NCBI GenBank assembly: GCA_964554365.1 | Contig: CAZKOJ010000002.1 | Location: forward strand, 17,655-81,654 | Origin: Clostridium_AM sp964554365 | GTDB lineage: Bacteria > Bacillota > Clostridia > Clostridiales > Clostridiaceae | Direction: 5' to 3' | DNA: 64,000 bases | Part shown: positions 44,620 through 53,266 of the stretch, piece after piece | Layout: every line of letters begins with the position of its first letter | How positions within the stretch are numbered: position 1 is the stretch's first letter | The notes under the pieces: generated by a model | Databases searched by the model: none | Seen by the model: the letters and a program-made list of their open reading frames with translations, nothing else | What the model was told of the DNA's origin: nothing | Translations under genes and position numbers: made by a program

Positions 44620-46949
44620 TTATTCTCCCCCTCTTTTGCTTTCCATATGATCTCAGGAATTAACGGCAATTGGTTAAGGGGTACTTGGGCTGCATAGGTT
44701 AAACTGTTTGCAAGTGCTGCTGGCATTCCAATTACACCATATTCTCCAATTCCTCTTGCACCATATGGTGCGTCTATTTGTGGAGTTTCTATAAAATCTA
44801 CAAGATACTCTGGGTTCTCTCCAAATCTCATAATTTTATATGTTCTTAACTGCTTATTTTGAATAGTGCCTTTATCCGTAAACAAAAATGATTCTCTGCT
44901 AGCAAAACTCAATCCTAGATTCATACCACCAGAAATTTGACCCTTTGCCGCCCCAGTATTAATAACCTTACCTGCATCTATAACACAAGCTGCCTTTATA
45001 ATTTTGTAGGTATATTCTTTCTTATCAAACTCTACTTCTACAGCTGCTGCACCAACAGTCCATTCTGGACCAGGATTACCTTTGCCAGTTTCAGGATCTA
45101 AATTTGTCAGATGTTCTAAAACATAACTTCCTCTTCCAATAACCTGTCCTCCAACTGAATTCCCATTAGGATAGGTATACCCAAATGCAATTTTATTTAT
45201 TTCTACTCCTATTTGGGAATTGTCTCTTAAAAATACTCTTCCTCCACTAACCTCTAGTTCATCTGGTGTACACCTTAGCGCAATAGCAGCAATTCTGCAT
45301 AATTGATTAATGGCATCTTCAGCTGCTCTCAAAATTGCCCTGCCAACGAGCAAAATACTCCTGCTTGCAGCTGTTTTCCAGTGATCTGGAGCTGTCTGAG
45401 TATTAACTTCCATAACTACATGGATTTGACCTACATCCATTTTCATTTTTTCTGCTAATATCTGTGCCAAAACTGTTTTAGTTCCTTGCCCTATTTCAAC
45501 TGCACCACAAATAAGATTAATGCTTCCATCCGGATTAAATGTAAGAATAGCTCCTCCACCTGCATTTAAAGCTGTATTTGAATTTTTCCAGAAACAGCTT
45601 ATACCTTTAGCCCTCACTTTACCATTATCGGTTTCAGCTATTCTTCCTTCTTCCCAATGTATTAGTTCAGATAACCTTTGTATACACTTTGGGAAATTGC
45701 CTAAATTACTCCTAGTCATTAAGGTCTGTGTAGGACTAGTATCTCCTGGTAAAATTGCATTTCTTAATCTTAGTTCTAAAGGATCCATTCCAAGCTTATC
45801 CGCTAATATATCCATTGTTCTTTCTATTGCAAAGGTAAGTTCAGGATGACCAAAGCCTCTAAAAGCTGCAGCATAGGGATGATTTGTATATAAGCATAAT
45901 GAATCACACCACACATTTTCAATATTATATGGTCCTGTACAGTCCACAGCAGCTGCTTTGCTTATAATTACTGCCCTATCCGAGTATGCACCTCCATCAA
46001 ATAAATAGGTTATTTCTGCAGCAGTGAGTCTCCCAGCTTTTGTACATCCCAGCTTGATTTTTGCATCAAGACCTATATGAACAGGAGATGTAATCAAATC
46101 TTCTTCTCTTGTATTAGTAAGCTTAACTTGTCTTCCTCCAACCGCTTTTGAACACAAATAAGCAATAAATTCTAGCTGTACAGCTGTTTTACCTCCATAA
46201 GCCCCACCTACTAAAGGTACATTAACAACAACCTTGCCAGGGTCAATTTTAAAAAAGTAACTTATAAGCTTTTTTATAACAAAGGGTGCCTGAGAAGCAG
46301 AATATATGATAACCTTCCCATCTGGTAATATTTCTGCTCTTACACACCTTGTTTCCATAGCCGCATGATCGGAAGGTGGAAAAGAAAAGCTAGCTTCCAC
46401 AGTTATCTCACTTTTAGCCCAGCCCTTTTTAATATCACCTTTTCTTATTTTAGTTCGGTTAGCAATATTTGTATTAGCTTCTGGAAAAGTTTCATCTATA
46501 ATATTATATTGACCAAGTTTTTCATGAACCAATGGGGCATGTTTTTTAAGCGCTTCATCAGGAGAATTCACCACTTTTAAAGGTTCATATTCTACTTTTA
46601 TCAATTGAACCGCTTTTTCAGCTTCAACTTCGCTATCAGCTACTACCACCGCCACAGGTTCACCATTATATCTTACTTTATCTATTGCAATGGGAGGTCT
46701 ATCAAGAATAGTAGATCCTATAAGCTGTGGAAAATACTGCCCTGTTAATACGGCTCTAACTCCATGAACTCTTAGTGAATTTGCATATTCGATAGACTTT
46801 ATTTTTGCATGAGCATAAGGACTTATTAGCATTCTTGCATGTAAAAGTCCTGGAACATCATAATCATTAGTATATCTTGCAGTACCGGTTACTTTTTCTA
46901 AAGATTCTTTCCTTGGTACACTTTTACCTATCACATTTAAATTATGCAT
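44616..46949 (-). CDS. Molybdopterin-binding catalytic subunit (XdhA/CoxL family)
   Basis: 777 residues, full length. Small N-terminal a/b hammerhead domain (about 18-125), then the molybdenum-cofactor domain. Seen are GGAYGGKTAVQLEF, AAFRGFGHPELTFAIER and GAVEIGQGTKTVL. The catalytic base is seen in GARGIGEYGVIGMPAAL, with the active glutamate near residue 725. The family oxidises purines, aldehydes, nicotinate or related rings by hydroxylation. The arginine/glutamate pattern is purine-dehydrogenase-like, but the substrate is not certain. ATG after AAGGAG. First gene of the operon; no maturation gene is adjacent. Confidence 0.9.
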   Translation of the reverse strand: MHNLNVIGKSVPRKESLEKVTGTARYTNDYDVPGLLHARMLISPYAHAKIKSIEYANSLRVHGVRAVLTGQYFPQLIGSTILDRPPIAIDKVRYNGEPVAVVVADSEVEAEKAVQLIKVEYEPLKVVNSPDEALKKHAPLVHEKLGQYNIIDETFPEANTNIANRTKIRKGDIKKGWAKSEITVEASFSFPPSDHAAMETRCVRAEILPDGKVIIYSASQAPFVIKKLISYFFKIDPGKVVVNVPLVGGAYGGKTAVQLEFIAYLCSKAVGGRQVKLTNTREEDLITSPVHIGLDAKIKLGCTKAGRLTAAEITYLFDGGAYSDRAVIISKAAAVDCTGPYNIENVWCDSLCLYTNHPYAAAFRGFGHPELTFAIERTMDILADKLGMDPLELRLRNAILPGDTSPTQTLMTRSNLGNFPKCIQRLSELIHWEEGRIAETDNGKVRAKGISCFWKNSNTALNAGGGAILTFNPDGSINLICGAVEIGQGTKTVLAQILAEKMKMDVGQIHVVMEVNTQTAPDHWKTAASRSILLVGRAILRAAEDAINQLCRIAAIALRCTPDELEVSGGRVFLRDNSQIGVEINKIAFGYTYPNGNSVGGQVIGRGSYVLEHLTNLDPETGKGNPGPEWTVGAAAVEVEFDKKEYTYKIIKAACVIDAGKVINTGAAKGQISGGMNLGLSFASRESFLFTDKGTIQNKQLRTYKIMRFGENPEYLVDFIETPQIDAPYGARGIGEYGVIGMPAALANSLTYAAQVPLNQLPLIPEIIWKAKEGENK

Positions 46950-47042
46950 GGACTACTCCTTGGAATAATATTAATTTACTCTTATAATATACTAATTATT
47001 GTTAATTATTATGAATTTAATCTTATTTTTACATTATAATAA

Positions 47043-47325
47043 CTACATTTGATTATAGGTTGAAGCAAATCCGATAGAGCCATAAAGATTTATGATAATG
47101 TCAAACTGTTTAGATAAATTCAAATCAACCATACCTGCTTTAGTCAAAGATATATTCGGAAATTTACATTTGGCGATTTCTAACATGGATTTACTTAAAT
47201 CTATGCCGGTTACATCAAATTCCTTTTGCAAAATTTCAATATGTCCCCCCCATGCAATATCCAGTAATTTATTGACACCTGTTTTTTTATGAGTATGTAT
47301 ACATAGATAGGTTTGTGTAAACTCA
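47043..47325 (-). pseudogene. SAM-dependent methyltransferase fragment
   Basis: A minus-strand frame reads THKKTGVNKLLDIA, then HIEILQKEFDVTGIDLSKSM, then LEIAKCKFPNI and FDIIINLYGSIGF. These are motif I to motif III of a class I methyltransferase. The glycine-rich loop CGTG is replaced by WG, deleting part of the SAM-binding motif, and both the N-terminal helix region and the C-terminal half are missing. Probably non-functional. Confidence 0.75.
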
Positions 47326-47373
47326 TATAATATTCTTTAATTAACATATTGTAGGAACTCCATATATATTGGA

Positions 47374-47420
47374 GACACTAGATAAATTTGTGTAAAAATA
47401 AATTTATCTAGTGTCTTTTT
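47374..47420 (+). repeat. Terminator-like hairpin, conserved-loop family, copy 1
   Basis: A perfect 16-base stem (47374-47389 with 47400-47415) surrounds the loop GTGTAAAAAT, followed by TTTTT. No plus-strand gene ends here, so it is an orphan terminator-like element. Related copies with the TTTGTGTAAA core are at 55302 and 59830. Confidence 0.7.
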
Positions 47421-47634
47421 GTATTAAAAAGTGGTAGTTTGAGCAGAGTTATACTAAATATCCCCTCTCACATTTCTTACACTTACATATTTTAATTCCA
47501 GTTTTAATTCCAGTTAATTTTAAAATAGCTCCACTGACGATAGATTCTCAAACTGTCCATCTTTAGATAAATATTGTTCTTTCATAAGCTAGTGAATACA
47601 CTACCTTATGTCAATTAACTTGATGTTTAAATTT

Positions 47635-48540
47635 CTATAAATTATTACATGCTTTAGTATTGTATTTATAATAATTCATTACAGACTTTTCCTCAAAGCC
47701 ACAAGCTTTATATAAATTAAGTGCAGTATTGTTTTTGCATTCTACATCCAACTCTATCTCATAAATATTTTTTTCATTTATTAAGCTTAAAGCTTCCTTT
47801 AGAGCTGCCTTTCCATAGCCTTTACCTCTGAAATCAGGCAATATTCCAAACCCATATATAAAAGCCGAATTGTCACTGTATTCCACTCTAATTTTTCCTA
47901 TAACCTCTCCCTTAAGTTCAACCATATATGTGACTTCGTTTGGAACTTCCTCTTCCTCTGGAAAACTTTCACTTTCTTCTACACAATTAAAATATATTGC
48001 ATTTTGTCTCGCTATTTCCTTTCTATCAAGCTTCCCAGCTTTTCTTAAGCTAATAGAATTTATACTTTCTGAAGAAGCTCTATTAAGCAACTTCATTCTA
48101 TACTCTGAAAAGTCATAATTTCCTCCAACAGCCTTTATTAATTCAGTTCCTGAGTTAGATTTACCATCTGATAATAGTAATAGCTTATTAAAGTTTCTCT
48201 TTTGGCACTCCTCTATTGCAAGTTCGAAAAGTTTTTTAAATATACCTTTTCTTCGAAAATCGGGATGAGTCATACCATTTATTTCACCTATATTCCTTCC
48301 AAAGCTTGAAATACCAATATATGCTACCAAAACCTCTTCTACATAATAGAAAAATTCATTGACATTTTTTAAGCCTATTTCAGAATCCCTACACATGTTT
48401 AACTTATAGTCTAATTCTAACTTTAGATTAGTTTTGTCTTTTGAACTGCAAAGTTCCTCAAGTTGATTTATCTCTTTATACTCCTTTTCAGATATATATT
48501 CTTTTAAATAGATAGATTGATTTAATATTTTTTCTGACAT
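47635..48540 (-). CDS. Tandem GNAT acetyltransferase under an attenuator
   Basis: 301 residues made of two GNAT modules. The first (about 20-150) has the acetyl-CoA loop MTHPDFRRKGIFKKLFELA. The second (about 165-295) has ILPDFRGKGYGKAALKEAL and NTALNLYKACGFEEK. Tandem GNATs include mycothiol synthase-like and antibiotic-acetylating enzymes; which group this belongs to cannot be told by eye. ATG after AAAGGAG. The remarkable feature is the 270-base leader with a peptide-coding frame and a terminator just upstream. That suggests induction by an inhibitor of translation. Confidence 0.85.
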   Translation of the reverse strand: MSEKILNQSIYLKEYISEKEYKEINQLEELCSSKDKTNLKLELDYKLNMCRDSEIGLKNVNEFFYYVEEVLVAYIGISSFGRNIGEINGMTHPDFRRKGIFKKLFELAIEECQKRNFNKLLLLSDGKSNSGTELIKAVGGNYDFSEYRMKLLNRASSESINSISLRKAGKLDRKEIARQNAIYFNCVEESESFPEEEEVPNEVTYMVELKGEVIGKIRVEYSDNSAFIYGFGILPDFRGKGYGKAALKEALSLINEKNIYEIELDVECKNNTALNLYKACGFEEKSVMNYYKYNTKACNNL

Positions 48541-48660
48541 TTTAAAAATCTCCTTTTTAATTTCTTTTAAAATTTAGAAATATTTTTTCATTGGGCTCTT
48601 TTCTTATCCTGTTACATTTCTTCCTTCAATAAATATTTACTAGTCTCTAAAAATGGGCAG

Positions 48661-48935
48661 AAAAATCCCGCAGTAAGCAACCTCAAAACTGGATGCTATC
48701 TGCGGGCATAAAAAACAGGAATACCTGTAATATTATTCGTCCTTAATAGTCATGTATATTATGAAAGGTTATCAATAACTGCGGAAATGCATCACAAACA
48801 AAGGGTACAAGGACCCCTTAAATTGCATTTTCGCCCATATTTAGTTTTACGCAGCAATCACCTTTAAATTAGCTCTCATATAACATTTCTCCTTTCATAA
48901 GAACATATTGCATTTTTACAATAGATTCTTTTATA
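48661..48935 (-). promoter_or_regulatory. Translation-coupled transcription attenuator (leader RNA)
   Basis: Minus-strand RNA with, in order, a leader peptide frame (48879-48847), a large hairpin (arms GCGAAAATGCA and TGCATTTCCGC, with an AAGGGG/CCCTTT inner stem) and a terminator. The terminator arms CCCGCAG and CTGCGGG (48706-48700, 48673-48667) belong to a 16-base stem with 13 pairs, followed by ATTTTT. CCGCAGT occurs a second time in the large hairpin (48784-48778) and could pair with the terminator's 3' arm as an antiterminator. CTGCG at the end of the leader frame could block it. This is the classic ribosome-stalling attenuation layout. Confidence 0.7.
48847..48879 (-). CDS. Leader peptide MRANLKVIAA
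   Basis: Ten codons and a TAA, with an AAAGGAG ribosome binding site nine bases before the ATG. The frame ends exactly in the GCTGCG segment that can pair with the downstream CCGCAG. A ribosome stalled on it would therefore change folding of the leader. The peptide itself is unlikely to have another function. Confidence 0.6.
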   Translation of the reverse strand: MRANLKVIAA

Positions 48936-48940
48936 AACAA

Positions 48941-48969
48941 ATTATATTACTTAAAGAATTTTTTGTCAA
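48941..48969 (-). promoter_or_regulatory. Consensus promoter of the attenuated GNAT transcript
   Basis: TTGACA (48964-48969), exactly 17 bases and TATAAT (48941-48946) on the minus strand. Transcription would start near 48934, giving a leader of about 270 bases to the terminator. Confidence 0.85.
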
Positions 48970-49020
48970 TTCAAAAATTTAAACATAACTACTGCAAAAT
49001 AATCCTCCCACTCTAACAGC

Positions 49021-49048
49021 AAAACCTTACAAAATTGTAAGGTTTTTT
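49021..49048 (+). terminator. Strong plus-strand hairpin with T run
   Basis: AAAACCTTAC and GTAAGGTTTT are perfect arms with a six-base loop, followed by more T residues. It lies between the GNAT promoter and the 49.1 kb element. No plus-strand gene is seen upstream; it may end antisense or run-on transcripts. Confidence 0.7.
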
Positions 49049-49093
49049 AATATAAATCAATTTGTTGTTTTTTTAAATTCATATAGAATTTGT

Positions 49094-49180
49094 TTATCCG
49101 ATGACTAAGCTTCAGTGGGAGGTTGAATACCTAAATGGTATTTTCATATGATCGTAGACAACCTCCTACTGAGGCCAAGA
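49094..49180. other. Two-hairpin structured element, possibly an IS200/IS605-type end
   Basis: A 17-base stem (49109-49125 with 49159-49175) with two G-U pairs encloses a second hairpin, AATACC/GGTATT (49126-49142). The flank TTTATCCGATGACTA is repeated with one change at 63914-63928. Such subterminal palindromes occur at ends of IS200/IS605-family elements, but no transposase lies here. A regulatory RNA is the alternative. Confidence 0.4.
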
Positions 49181-49254
49181 ACCCTGTTTATGTTTGGAGC
49201 CTTTAACTGTAAATCAAACATATCAATTTAAGAAACTTAAGGAGGTCTACTACT

Positions 49255-51252
49255 ATGAAAAAACTTATCACTTATATGCAAAAATTTTTAATTATTTTTG
49301 TACTTGTTGCATATATTTTTCCTGTTTTATGTTTTCCACTATTTAATTTGTCATCTATTCTCAATACTCAGGAAACTGTTACAGCAAAAAATAATAACGA
49401 AAAGAACCCTGCACCTTTATTAGATGACATAAATAAAGAGCCTTTAAATAAAGATAATGTAGAAAAATTTGCAGATAGCATTTTTAATGAACAATTAAAA
49501 AAATTCAATGTACCTGGAGCAGTTTTTACCGTTGTTAAAGACAATAATGTACTTTTTGAGAAAGGATATGGGTATTCTGACATAGATAAGAAAACACCTG
49601 TTGACCCTAAAACAACAGTTTTTAGAGTAGCTTCTATTTCAAAACTTTTTACTGCAACAGCTGTTATGCAGCTTAAAGAAAAAGGTAAAGTAAATTTAAA
49701 AGAAGATGTAAATAATTATTTAAAGGACTTTAAAATAGAAAACAAATACTCAAAACCTGTAACACTTGAAAATCTCCTAACCCACACAGGTGGTTTTGAT
49801 GAAAGGATTATAGGAGAATCTTACACAAAAAGTTATCTACAAGAAAAGCCACTTAAAGATAATTTAATATCTCGCCTTCGTCCTCTAATCCGTGAGCCTG
49901 GCGAAGCTCCACAGTATAGTAACTATGGTATGTCATTAGCTGGTTATGTAGTTGAAAGTATGACAGGCACTCCTTTTGATAAGTATATGGAGGATAATAT
50001 ATTGAAACCTCTACATATGAATAACAGCAGTTTTTCTTTAAATAAAAAAACACTAGACAACCTATCCCAAGGATATGATTACAAAAATGGGATCTATAAA
50101 AAGGTTCCTATATATGGAGAAGTCCTCTCACCAGCTGGTGGATTAAAAACCACAGCAGATGATATGACTAAGTTTATGATTGCACATTTAAATCATGGTA
50201 CTTATGATAATACAGCTATATTGAATAAAGATACTATAGACGATATGCATAAAAAGCATTTTCCATTGGATATAAATATTCCTGGTATGTGCTATGGATT
50301 TTCAGAAAACTATATAAACGGGGTGAGAGTAATTACCCATCTAGGTGACGAGTATGGTTTTCATAGTCTCTTATGTTTAATACCTGACAGTAATTTAGGA
50401 TTTTTTATTTCAGCCAACAGTGATAGCGGAGCCAATATACTTGGCAGCACAGCCGATCAATTCATGAATAAATATTCCCCCCAATCTAAATCACAAACCA
50501 ATATAGATAATAAAGTTAATTTTACAAGGAGTAATTTAAAAGAATTGGAGGGTGCTTACCAATCTAGTAGATATCCAAGAAAAGAAATAGGAAAGTTAGT
50601 GCTGCTACTGTCTCCACCCATAAATATAAAAAGTAATTCGGACACATTAATTTTAAAATATCCAGGTGGACAAAGTATCTATAAAGAAATAGAACCTTTA
50701 CTTTTTAAGAATGTTGAAAGAGGTGATACTTTTGCTTTTAAAGCAGATAAACAAGGAAATATATCCTATATACTTAATGATGGTTCACCAATTGCCCTTG
50801 AAAAAATTCATTGGTATGAAAATCCTACATTGCATAAAATCATTTTTATACTTTTTTCAGTACTGTTTTTAGGCATGTCTATTGTAATGATATTACTCAA
50901 TTTCAAGAAAAAAGCTGCTAAAGAATCTTTGCTTTGTAAATATCATAGATGGATTATAATTTCTATTTGCATTTTAAATTTAGTGTTTTTATTGGGCATG
51001 GCTAAAGAATGTATTGCTTTATCATCATCTCTTATCTTTTTACCAGAATTACCCAAGATGATTATATATCTATTGGCTATTCCAATAATAACTACCATAT
51101 TTACTTTTGGACTAATGATTTTAACATATGTATATTGGAATAGAGAAAAATCTAATTCAGCTATACTTGTACGTAATATAGTACTTTGTTGTGTATTTTT
51201 AATTTTTAGCCTTTTCCTAAATTATTGGAACCTTTTAGGATTCAGGTTTTAG
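49255..51252 (+). CDS. Membrane-bound serine hydrolase, class C beta-lactamase/PBP4*-like
   Basis: 665 residues, ATG after AAGGAGG. One N-terminal helix (about 12-32), an extracellular beta-lactamase/transpeptidase-like domain (about 70-400) and four helices at the C terminus (about 525-660). The active-site motifs are SISK (serine about 127, lysine about 130), YSN in QYSNYGMSLAGY and HLGDEYGFHS (in place of KTG). Proteins with this layout act as D-aminopeptidases, esterases or low-affinity penicillin-binding proteins near the membrane. It precedes a Bce-like sensor/transporter module, so a role in cell-wall-active antibiotic response is plausible. Confidence 0.85.
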   Translation: MKKLITYMQKFLIIFVLVAYIFPVLCFPLFNLSSILNTQETVTAKNNNEKNPAPLLDDINKEPLNKDNVEKFADSIFNEQLKKFNVPGAVFTVVKDNNVLFEKGYGYSDIDKKTPVDPKTTVFRVASISKLFTATAVMQLKEKGKVNLKEDVNNYLKDFKIENKYSKPVTLENLLTHTGGFDERIIGESYTKSYLQEKPLKDNLISRLRPLIREPGEAPQYSNYGMSLAGYVVESMTGTPFDKYMEDNILKPLHMNNSSFSLNKKTLDNLSQGYDYKNGIYKKVPIYGEVLSPAGGLKTTADDMTKFMIAHLNHGTYDNTAILNKDTIDDMHKKHFPLDINIPGMCYGFSENYINGVRVITHLGDEYGFHSLLCLIPDSNLGFFISANSDSGANILGSTADQFMNKYSPQSKSQTNIDNKVNFTRSNLKELEGAYQSSRYPRKEIGKLVLLLSPPINIKSNSDTLILKYPGGQSIYKEIEPLLFKNVERGDTFAFKADKQGNISYILNDGSPIALEKIHWYENPTLHKIIFILFSVLFLGMSIVMILLNFKKKAAKESLLCKYHRWIIISICILNLVFLLGMAKECIALSSSLIFLPELPKMIIYLLAIPIITTIFTFGLMILTYVYWNREKSNSAILVRNIVLCCVFLIFSLFLNYWNLLGFRF

Positions 51253-51302
51253 CTAAAAATTTAGGCATGTGAAAGAAAATAACAAGGCAAATATGCGACG
51301 GA

Positions 51303-51384
51303 TATTTTGTGTCAAACAAGGATGCAGGTTCCACTGATAGTCCATCTATCAAAGGGTTCTGCTGATGCAGTATGGCACAAAATA
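51303..51384 (+). other. Candidate structured leader RNA before the Bce-like regulator
   Basis: TATTTTGTG (51303-51311) pairs perfectly with CACAAAATA (51376-51384), enclosing TGATAG/CTATCA (51335-51340, 51346-51351) and a GCAG/CTGC stem. G+C content is higher than in the surroundings. It lies about 115 bases before the TTG start at 51501. No known riboswitch class was recognised. Confidence 0.4.
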
Positions 51385-51500
51385 GACTAGCAGACTGCAA
51401 TTGCTATGAAACGCCACCTTCTTTCTTCTAAAATGAGATTATGATATATTATAGTAAAGTTACTATATTATATCTAAATTTTAAAAGGGAGGAAGCTGTT

Positions 51501-52199
51501 TTGTATAAGATACTTGTTATTGAAGATGATATTAGGCTAAATAAGCTTATAACAGAATATCTCCAAAAATATAGATATGAAGTTATTGATATACAAGATT
51601 TTAAAAATGTAGAGGTGGAATTAGAAAAATCAAAAGCTGACTTAGTTCTTTTAGATATAAATCTTCCATATTACGATGGGTTTCAATTATGTAAAACTTT
51701 TAGAAGAACTTCAAAAATACCTGTAATTATTATTTCTTCAAGAGATAGTGAAGAGGAACAAATACGAGGACTTGAATTAGGAGCAGATGATTATATTATA
51801 AAACCTTTTAATTTTGACTTTCTGCTTGCTAAGATACAAGTAGCAATACGAAGAATATACGGTGAATATGCAAATGAATCAACTATAATTGAAAGCATGG
51901 GAGGTATTAAGCTTAATAGAGATACCTTTAAAATGCTTTATAATCAAATCGAACTTGAGCTCAGTAAAAATGAGCTCAAGCTCTTAAGTATTCTCATTAA
52001 GAATGAAAATAGAATAGTCAGTAGAGAAGAACTTTTGGAAGAGCTTTGGGATGACACCATTTTTGTAGATGATAACACGTTAACAGTGAATATAGCAAGA
52101 ATAAGAACTAAGCTTAAAGAGTTGGGGGTTAGTGAAGTTATCTCAACCAAACGAGGTATAGGATATATGTTTCAATCTAATTTTCAACAAGAGGAATGA
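51501..52199 (+). CDS. OmpR family response regulator (BceR-like)
   Basis: 232 residues from the TTG at 51501, eight bases after GGGAGG; an ATG at 51441 has no such site. Receiver pocket VIEDDIRL, aspartate in LVLLDINLPYYDG and lysine in YIIKPFNFDFL. Winged helix C-terminal domain with ELWDDTIFVDDNTLTVNIAR. Together with the short intramembrane-sensing kinase and ABC transporter that follow, it forms a Bce-type antimicrobial-peptide response module. Confidence 0.92.
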   Translation: MYKILVIEDDIRLNKLITEYLQKYRYEVIDIQDFKNVEVELEKSKADLVLLDINLPYYDGFQLCKTFRRTSKIPVIIISSRDSEEEQIRGLELGADDYIIKPFNFDFLLAKIQVAIRRIYGEYANESTIIESMGGIKLNRDTFKMLYNQIELELSKNELKLLSILIKNENRIVSREELLEELWDDTIFVDDNTLTVNIARIRTKLKELGVSEVISTKRGIGYMFQSNFQQEE

Positions 52200-52201
52200 A
52201 T

Positions 52202-53248
52202 ATGAGTAAAAATATATTAATGAATTTTGTAAAAGATAAACTATCATTTACTATTGGATATTTTCTTAATACAATTTTCATTCTTCTTTACGTTTACTTG
52301 CTAGGTGCTCAATTTGATATATTATATCCTTTGTTACTATCTATAGTACTATATGTGTTTTTAATATTGAGTGAATGGTTTAAATACTATAAATTTAATA
52401 GAAGCCTTAATGAAGGCATAGAAAATAGATACTTTAATTTAAATCCAAAGACAAATGAACAGCTAGAAACATCTAGAGCTATATTTAAAATTCATGAAAA
52501 CTATACAAATAAGATAAGTATATTCCATGCAAAAAATACAGATAATAAATATTTTTTATCTCAATGGATTCATAATATAAAAACTCCAACTTCAATAATT
52601 GATCTTATTATTCAAAAGGCTACTAAAGAAACAAGCTTTAGTAACGATGATTGCGAAATAAATCAACTGAATATATTAAAATTATTCTTTGATATAAGAG
52701 AAGAAAATAATAAAGTTAAGAATGGTTTAGATCAAGTTTTAAACATTAGTAGATTAAATGATTTTTCAAAAGATTATGAACCTCAAACAGTGGATCTAGT
52801 GCCATTATTAAAGGAGGTCATCAATAATAAAAAAAGTCAGTTTATTTATAATAATGTATTTCCTAAAATAAAATTTAAATATGAAAAAATATTAATTATT
52901 ACAGATAAAAAGTGGACTAAATTTATGCTTGAACAAATTATAGTAAATGCTATTAAATATTCTGGAGATAGCAAAGAAAAGAAATATGTACATTTTAATA
53001 TATATATAGATGGTAAAGAAACAAAGTTAACAATTAAGGATGAAGGTATTGGAATTCCCAGCTATGATATAAAAAGAGTTTTCGAACCATTTTTTACAGG
53101 AGAAAATGGAAGAGCAGCACATGATTCTACAGGCATAGGATTATATATATGCAAGTTAATATCGAAAAAATTAAATCATAGTATATCTATAGAATCTGAG
53201 ATTAATAAAGGAACTACTGTTTCAATTATTTACCCATCAAAAATTTAG
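52202..53248 (+). CDS. Intramembrane-sensing histidine kinase (BceS-like)
   Basis: About 348 residues. The ATG at 52202 lies seven bases after AAGAGG; an overlapping ATG at 52196 is also possible. Two membrane helices (about 14-60) are joined by a loop too short for ligand binding, the hallmark of kinases that listen to their ABC transporter. The box is QWIHNIKTPTSII, with the phospho-histidine. N box VNAIKYSGD, G1 DEGIGIP and G2 STGIGLYICKL complete the ATP domain. It overlaps or abuts the regulator gene. Confidence 0.92.
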   Translation: MSKNILMNFVKDKLSFTIGYFLNTIFILLYVYLLGAQFDILYPLLLSIVLYVFLILSEWFKYYKFNRSLNEGIENRYFNLNPKTNEQLETSRAIFKIHENYTNKISIFHAKNTDNKYFLSQWIHNIKTPTSIIDLIIQKATKETSFSNDDCEINQLNILKLFFDIREENNKVKNGLDQVLNISRLNDFSKDYEPQTVDLVPLLKEVINNKKSQFIYNNVFPKIKFKYEKILIITDKKWTKFMLEQIIVNAIKYSGDSKEKKYVHFNIYIDGKETKLTIKDEGIGIPSYDIKRVFEPFFTGENGRAAHDSTGIGLYICKLISKKLNHSISIESEINKGTTVSIIYPSKI

Positions 53249-53266
53249 AGACAATGGAGTGATATA

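Larger units (their letters stand above)
48541..49254. other. Regulatory interval between the GNAT and serine hydrolase genes
   Basis: This 714-base interval has no ordinary gene. From right to left on the minus strand it holds a consensus promoter, a leader peptide frame, an attenuator and about 120 bases of spacer before the GNAT gene. On the other side are a strong hairpin at 49021 and a two-hairpin element at 49094-49180, before the serine hydrolase gene. Confidence 0.7.

Noticed and set aside
47300..47325. A fourth copy of the TTTGTGTAAA hairpin
   Set aside because: Only one arm matches, and the sequence is better explained as part of the methyltransferase remnant reading frame.
48661..48935. 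T-box leader upstream of the GNAT gene
   Set aside because: No T-box core sequence or specifier-loop pattern, and a translated leader frame explains the layout better.
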